Assembly: GCA_035282865.1 (NCBI GenBank)
Contig: DATEVB010000054.1
Coordinates: forward strand, 1 to 10,271
Source of the DNA: UBA4744 sp035282865
GTDB lineage: Bacteria; Actinomycetota; Acidimicrobiia; Spongiisociales; UBA4744
Reading direction: 5' to 3'
Length of the DNA: 10,271 nt
This document shows, in pieces, positions 6,718 through 10,271 of the stretch (position 1 is its first letter; each line of letters begins with the position of its first letter). Position numbers and translations under genes: made by a program. The notes beneath the pieces are model-generated. The model was not told the DNA's origin and ran no database searches. It worked only from the letters and a program-made list of their open reading frames with translations.

Positions 6718-7779
6718 ATGCGAAAACGGAAAGTCTTTTACTTCATCGCGCTGTTGCTGGCGCTGGCCATGGTGGCGGCCGCTTGCGGGGACGCTGATAC
6801 AACGGACACTACGACCGCGCCCGGCGACGGCGAACCCGCCAGCGGTCCGAAAGGAATCATTCGGTTCACCTTTGCGCCGGATCCAGTTTGGGACTACCTG
6901 AACGACTCGGGCATCAAGGAGGAGATGGAGGCAGCCTCCGACGGCATGCGGATCCTGGCCGCCCCGACCTGGGATGAATTCGGGATCTACGCCGGCGGAC
7001 ACGCCGACATCGTCTCGGTGGGGGACATGGAAGTCCCGCTGCTCGAGCTGGAGTCTGCCCGCAAAGCGGTCGTCTTCGGCAAGTACAACCTGTCCCGCAA
7101 CGTGCTGGTTACTCACGTCGACAACCCCTGGGAATCCATCTGTGACATCCCTAAGGGCTCCAAGATCGCCATCTACAGCACCGTGGGGCCGACACTCCAG
7201 TGGGGTGTCATCGCCAAAGAGCAGTGCGGGACGGACTACCGGTCGGACGGCGGCGACTACGAACTCGTCCTCGCCGACATCACCAACGTGGCCCAGCTGG
7301 CGCTCGACAAAGAGGTCGACGTAGCTCAGGCGCTGCCCGACTTCTCGGTGCCCCAGATGATGAGCGGCAACCTGAAGGTCCTCAACGACGGCCGGCCCAC
7401 ACCGGAGATCCTGCCGGGCATCGTTGGCGCCGGATACGAGGGTCCACTGGACAACATCTTCATGGCCCGCGAGGAGTGGTACAACGAGCACACCGCGGAG
7501 GTGGAGTTCTTCCTGTCCGTGTGGCAGCGGGGCCTTGACGAGTGGGCCGCCAATAAGGACACAATCATCGAGAGCTATCCGCAGCACTTCGCGGTGTCCA
7601 CCCCCGAAGAAATCCAGTGGATGAAGGACTACATCGCCCAACATGACTGGTTCGTGGGGTCTGTGTACCTGACCGACGACTTCATCACCACGGCGCAAGA
7701 GGTCTACAAGCTGATGCGCCAGACCGGATTCATGGGCGAGGACGAGGCCGATCCCCGTATGGAAGTCCTCAATCCCTAG
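6718..7779 (+). CDS. ABC transporter substrate-binding lipoprotein (NitT/TauT type)
   Basis: This 353-residue protein is the external binding component of the importer encoded downstream. Residues 1-23 form a lipoprotein signal: basic MRKRK, a hydrophobic core, and the lipobox VAAAC with C23 as the lipidated residue. A Thr/Asp/Gly/Pro-rich linker (about 25-45) tethers the binding domain to the membrane. The mature part, starting about KGIIRFTFAPDPVWDY, has the look of the NMT1/SsuA/TauA-like binding fold, with a short N-terminal strand, a GGHADIVSVGDME segment (93-105) and a C-terminal helical part. Two cysteines (C142, C170) could form a disulphide. The ATG at 6718 follows an exceptionally strong purine-rich ribosome binding site; an upstream GTG at 6700 would place that site inside the gene and spoil the signal peptide. 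The family assignment rests mainly on the neighbouring SsuC/TauC-type permeases. Ligands of such proteins include sulfonates, pyrimidines, nitrate and aromatics; this one is unknown. Confidence 0.9.
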   Translation: MRKRKVFYFIALLLALAMVAAACGDADTTDTTTAPGDGEPASGPKGIIRFTFAPDPVWDYLNDSGIKEEMEAASDGMRILAAPTWDEFGIYAGGHADIVSVGDMEVPLLELESARKAVVFGKYNLSRNVLVTHVDNPWESICDIPKGSKIAIYSTVGPTLQWGVIAKEQCGTDYRSDGGDYELVLADITNVAQLALDKEVDVAQALPDFSVPQMMSGNLKVLNDGRPTPEILPGIVGAGYEGPLDNIFMAREEWYNEHTAEVEFFLSVWQRGLDEWAANKDTIIESYPQHFAVSTPEEIQWMKDYIAQHDWFVGSVYLTDDFITTAQEVYKLMRQTGFMGEDEADPRMEVLNP

Positions 7780-7782
7780 CGC

Positions 7783-8619
7783 ATGACCGAACCAACGGCT
7801 AACCGAGTCGAGGACGCAGATCTCGATCTGCAGGCCATGCGGTCTGCTGCCAGCCGACGCTGGCGGCAGACCGCGATGGTTGCCGCCGGTTGGCTCGGCT
7901 TCTTGGGCTTTTGGGCGCTGATGACCAGCATCATCGGCGAAGTTCGCCTGCCGAGTCCGATCTCGGTCGGCAAGGAGATGTGGCAGATCGTCAGCTCGGG
8001 CGTCTTCTTCGGGGATTTTGCAGCCAGCATCCTGAAGGTTCTCTACGGGTTCCTGTTCTCGATCGTCCTCGGCACCGGGATCGGGTACCTGATGGGGCGA
8101 AGCCGGTACTGGAAGGCCTTTTTCCAGGACCCGGTGATGGCCTCCGGCAGCATTCCAGGGCTCACCTACGCGGTGATGGCCCTGGTCATCTTCGGGATCG
8201 CTCTGTGGGGCCCGGTGCTCTCGGTCACCCTGGTCTCGATTCCGTACATCGCTCTCAACGTAGCCGAGGGACTCGAAGGGGTCGACACGCACCTCCTGCA
8301 GATGTCCGAGGTATTCCGGCGGAAGCCGAGGGCGGTAGCTCGCCATGTGCTGTTCCCGTCGATGCTCCCGTTCGTGTTCGCCGGAGTGCGCCTGTCGTTC
8401 GCTCTGGCGTGGAAGGTGGAGCAACTCACCGAGGTGTTCGGCTCCTCCAAGGGCGTCGGTTTCCGAATCCGTGAGTCGTTCCAGAGGTTCTCGGTGCGAG
8501 GCGTGCTCGCCTGGGTGCTCCTCTTCATCATCTTCATGATCATCGTGGAGCGTGTGGTCCTGGTGCGTCTCGAGCGTCGCCTGTTCCGGTGGCGGACGGT
8601 GGGAACGGAGTTCTCATGA
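7783..8619 (+). CDS. ABC transporter permease 1 (SsuC/TauC type)
   Basis: This is a 278-residue inner-membrane permease. A cytoplasmic N-terminal tail precedes helix 1 (about 31-51). The family's LPSP motif (56-59) and about five further hydrophobic segments follow. The EAA loop that docks on the ATPase spans roughly 162-201 (GLEGVDTHLL ... ARHVLFPSMLPFVFAG). The C-terminus ends in basic LERRLFRWR. The start lies three bases after the binding-protein stop, so the two are translationally linked. The EAA-region, GSSKGVG and C-terminal segments align by eye with the next permease, so the two are paralogues and probably form a heterodimeric channel. The substrate is unknown. Confidence 0.93.
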   Translation: MTEPTANRVEDADLDLQAMRSAASRRWRQTAMVAAGWLGFLGFWALMTSIIGEVRLPSPISVGKEMWQIVSSGVFFGDFAASILKVLYGFLFSIVLGTGIGYLMGRSRYWKAFFQDPVMASGSIPGLTYAVMALVIFGIALWGPVLSVTLVSIPYIALNVAEGLEGVDTHLLQMSEVFRRKPRAVARHVLFPSMLPFVFAGVRLSFALAWKVEQLTEVFGSSKGVGFRIRESFQRFSVRGVLAWVLLFIIFMIIVERVVLVRLERRLFRWRTVGTEFS

Positions 8620-9503
8620 CCGTGGACACCGCTTCCCTCGGATCGGCACGCAAGACCGGTGGGCCCTGGCGCACGGTGTGGAAGGTGGTGAGCTCGCCGC
8701 GGGCGGCTAGGCCGGCCGCCTACCTGGCGGCATTCCTCGGATGGATGCTGCTCGCCGCGTTGCGCCCCCGGGTTCCCACCCCCTGGAAGGTCTTCGAGTT
8801 CCTGTGGATCGAGCTGACCGGAGGGTCGCACGGCGGCGTGCTCAAGGGCCAGTGGGCCCACCACGTGGCGATCACCATGGAACGGTTTGGCATCGGCCTG
8901 GTCATCTCCTTCGTAATCGGCCTGGCCGTGGGCGTCCTCATCGGGTCGTCGCGCTACGCGCACGCCCTGCTCAACGACACCCTGATGGTCTTCCTGGCCC
9001 TACCGGCGATCATCTGGGCATTCATCACGGTGATCTGGTTCGGGCTCGGCAACCAGGCGCCGGTATGGACCACCGTACTGACGGCCTTCCCGTTCGTGTC
9101 GGTCAACATCGTCCACGGCGTGCAGGCGATCACCCCCGACCTGCGCATGATGTCCCATTCCTTTGGGGTCTCTTCGTACCGCCGACTCCGACACCTGATC
9201 CTCCCGGCCATCACAGGCTACGTTTTCGCCGGGCTTCGCTTCGCCGTGATCGTCGGCTGGAACGGCGTGCTGCTCGCCGAGTGGTTCGGGTCGGCCGACG
9301 GGGTCGGGTGGCGGACCCGTTACTGGTACGACGCCGCCCGCTACCAGGGCTTCGTCGGCTGGGTCCTCCTGTTCCTCGTCATCATCATCCTGATCGATCA
9401 GTGGATCCTGGCGCCGATGGAGCGGCGCGCCTTCCGCTGGCGCGACGTTCACCGCGACAAGATCACCATCCAGGAGCGTCCAGAGGCGTTGGGCGCCGCA
9501 TGA
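8616..9503 (+). CDS. ABC transporter permease 2 (SsuC/TauC type)
   Basis: This 295-residue permease follows an ATGA overlap with permease 1 (start ATG 8616, stop TGA 8617-8619), with GGAG upstream in GGGAACGGAGTTCTC. Helix 1 covers about 33-49. A VPTP motif (53-56) replaces the LPSP of its partner, and the EAA loop spans about 167-201 (HGVQAITPDL ... RHLILPAI). It shares FGSADGVG, WVLLF and the closing MERRAFRWR with permease 1, indicating an old duplication. The translational coupling fits the equal amounts of both subunits needed for a heterodimer. An in-frame upstream GTG at 8589 would give a longer overlap but has no better ribosome binding site. Confidence 0.93.
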   Translation: MTVDTASLGSARKTGGPWRTVWKVVSSPRAARPAAYLAAFLGWMLLAALRPRVPTPWKVFEFLWIELTGGSHGGVLKGQWAHHVAITMERFGIGLVISFVIGLAVGVLIGSSRYAHALLNDTLMVFLALPAIIWAFITVIWFGLGNQAPVWTTVLTAFPFVSVNIVHGVQAITPDLRMMSHSFGVSSYRRLRHLILPAITGYVFAGLRFAVIVGWNGVLLAEWFGSADGVGWRTRYWYDAARYQGFVGWVLLFLVIIILIDQWILAPMERRAFRWRDVHRDKITIQERPEALGAA

Positions 9504-9555
9504 ACGTGCCCATCGCGGCGACGAGGAGCCCATACGACGAGCACAGGAGTGTGAC

Positions 9556-10271
9556 ATGGCAACGGTGAGCGTCAAGCACCTTTCCAAGGTGTTTCCGTCC
9601 TCCAAGAAGGGTGGCCCGCCGGTGCGGGCAATTAACGATGTGAGCTTCGAGCTGTCGGGACAGGTCTTCGTCTCCATCGTCGGGCCTTCCGGGTGCGGCA
9701 AGAGCACCCTGCTCAACATCCTCTCGGGTGTCGACACACCCTCGGCGGGATCGGTCGAGGTCACCCAGGACGGCAGGCCGGCCCAGCGGGGGTACGTATT
9801 CCAAGATCCGCGGCTGCTCCCGTGGCGAACGGTGATGCAGAACATGCTCTACGTCTCCGACCTGCCGGAGGTCGAAGCCCGTACGAACGCTCGCGTCTAC
9901 CTGGACATGGTGGGCCTCCCGGTCTCGGACGACCTCTTTCCCAGGCAGCTGTCCGGCGGCATGCAGCAGCGGGTCGGCATCGCCCGGGCCTTCTCGGTGA
10001 GTCCCGACATCTTGCTGATGGACGAGCCGTTCAGCCACCTCGACGCCATCACCGCCCGGTCGCTCCGGCTGCAGCTCCAGGAGATCTGGAGCCAGACCCG
10101 CAAGACGGTGGTTTTCGTCACCCACGACGTCGTCGAGGCGGTGCAGCTGTCCGACCGGGTCATCATCATGGAACACGGCGGGAGGATCTTCGACGACATG
10201 GAGATCGACCTTCCCCACCCTCGCCGGGCCGCCGACGCGAGCGTGGCCATGAAGCAGGTCGAGATCCTCGG
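9556..10271 (+). CDS. ABC transporter ATP-binding protein (SsuB/TauB type), 3' end outside window
   Basis: This gene runs off the window after 238 codons without a stop; family members are about 250-270 residues, so only the last few percent is missing. All ATPase motifs are present: Walker A GPSGCGKST (43-51), Q-loop Q83 in FQDPRLLPW (the RLLPW form is typical of nitrate/sulfonate importers), signature LSGGMQQR (132-139), Walker B ILLMDEP (152-158), D-loop HLD (161-163) and switch histidine H190 in VTHDV. AGGAG (9545-9549) lies six bases before the ATG. It energises the two preceding permeases. The 52-base gap after permease 2 is the only sizeable gap in the operon and holds a 22-codon overlapping frame (see findings). 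Confidence 0.95.
   Translation, partial: MATVSVKHLSKVFPSSKKGGPPVRAINDVSFELSGQVFVSIVGPSGCGKSTLLNILSGVDTPSAGSVEVTQDGRPAQRGYVFQDPRLLPWRTVMQNMLYVSDLPEVEARTNARVYLDMVGLPVSDDLFPRQLSGGMQQRVGIARAFSVSPDILLMDEPFSHLDAITARSLRLQLQEIWSQTRKTVVFVTHDVVEAVQLSDRVIIMEHGGRIFDDMEIDLPHPRRAADASVAMKQVEIL

Noticed and set aside
6610..8424. Long 604-codon minus-strand open frame
   Set aside because: It lies antisense to the binding protein and permease 1, which have clear family features. Its translation is rich in His, Asp, Gly and Arg with no recognisable domain, as expected of a mirror frame in GC-rich DNA.
9463..10218. 251-codon minus-strand open frame over the ABC ATPase
   Set aside because: The plus strand encodes all ABC ATPase motifs here, so the minus-strand frame is a shadow.

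Overview
This is a GC-rich bacterial window, packed with genes on both strands. It is most likely from an uncultured or little-studied actinobacterium. The substrate-binding lipoprotein has a Thr/Asp-rich linker directly after its lipobox cysteine, a style I associate with Acidimicrobiia and relatives, but this is a stylistic inference and no rRNA or tRNA is present to confirm it. There are no insertion sequences, CRISPR arrays or phage genes.

Left part (1-2024, + strand): a two-gene unit encodes a conserved protein of unknown function (18-1025) and, one base later, a selenoprotein of the UGSC family (1027-1548). The selenoprotein gene is interrupted by an in-frame UGA at 1306-1308. The reading frame continues as Gly-Ser-Cys, and a strong hairpin sits where a bacterial SECIS element should be. 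It must be read as one 173-residue selenoprotein, not as two ORFs. A small metal-binding cupin (1614-2024) follows on the same strand.

Centre (2106-6499): on the - strand, a zinc-dependent MDR dehydrogenase (4573 to 3572) precedes a cyclic amidohydrolase of the hydantoinase/allantoinase/dihydroorotase superfamily (3464 to 2106). Divergent from them is a stand-alone YlmA/PhrA-type ABC ATPase (4663-5469). It converges on a Gfo/Idh/MocA-family oxidoreductase read leftwards (6499 to 5513).

Right part (6718-10271, + strand): a NitT/TauT-type ABC importer operon encodes a substrate-binding lipoprotein, two different but paralogous permeases, and an ATPase cut off by the window end. It is divergent from the oxidoreductase across a 218-base intergenic region.

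Together the locus looks like an uptake and catabolism island for a small organic molecule: an importer, a ring-opening amidohydrolase, two NAD(P)-type oxidoreductases, a cupin and a redox-active selenoprotein. The substrate cannot be read from the sequence. The most notable element is the UGSC selenoprotein. Its UxxCxxC motif and flanking segments resemble the active-site region of the selenoprotein B subunits of glycine, sarcosine and betaine reductases.
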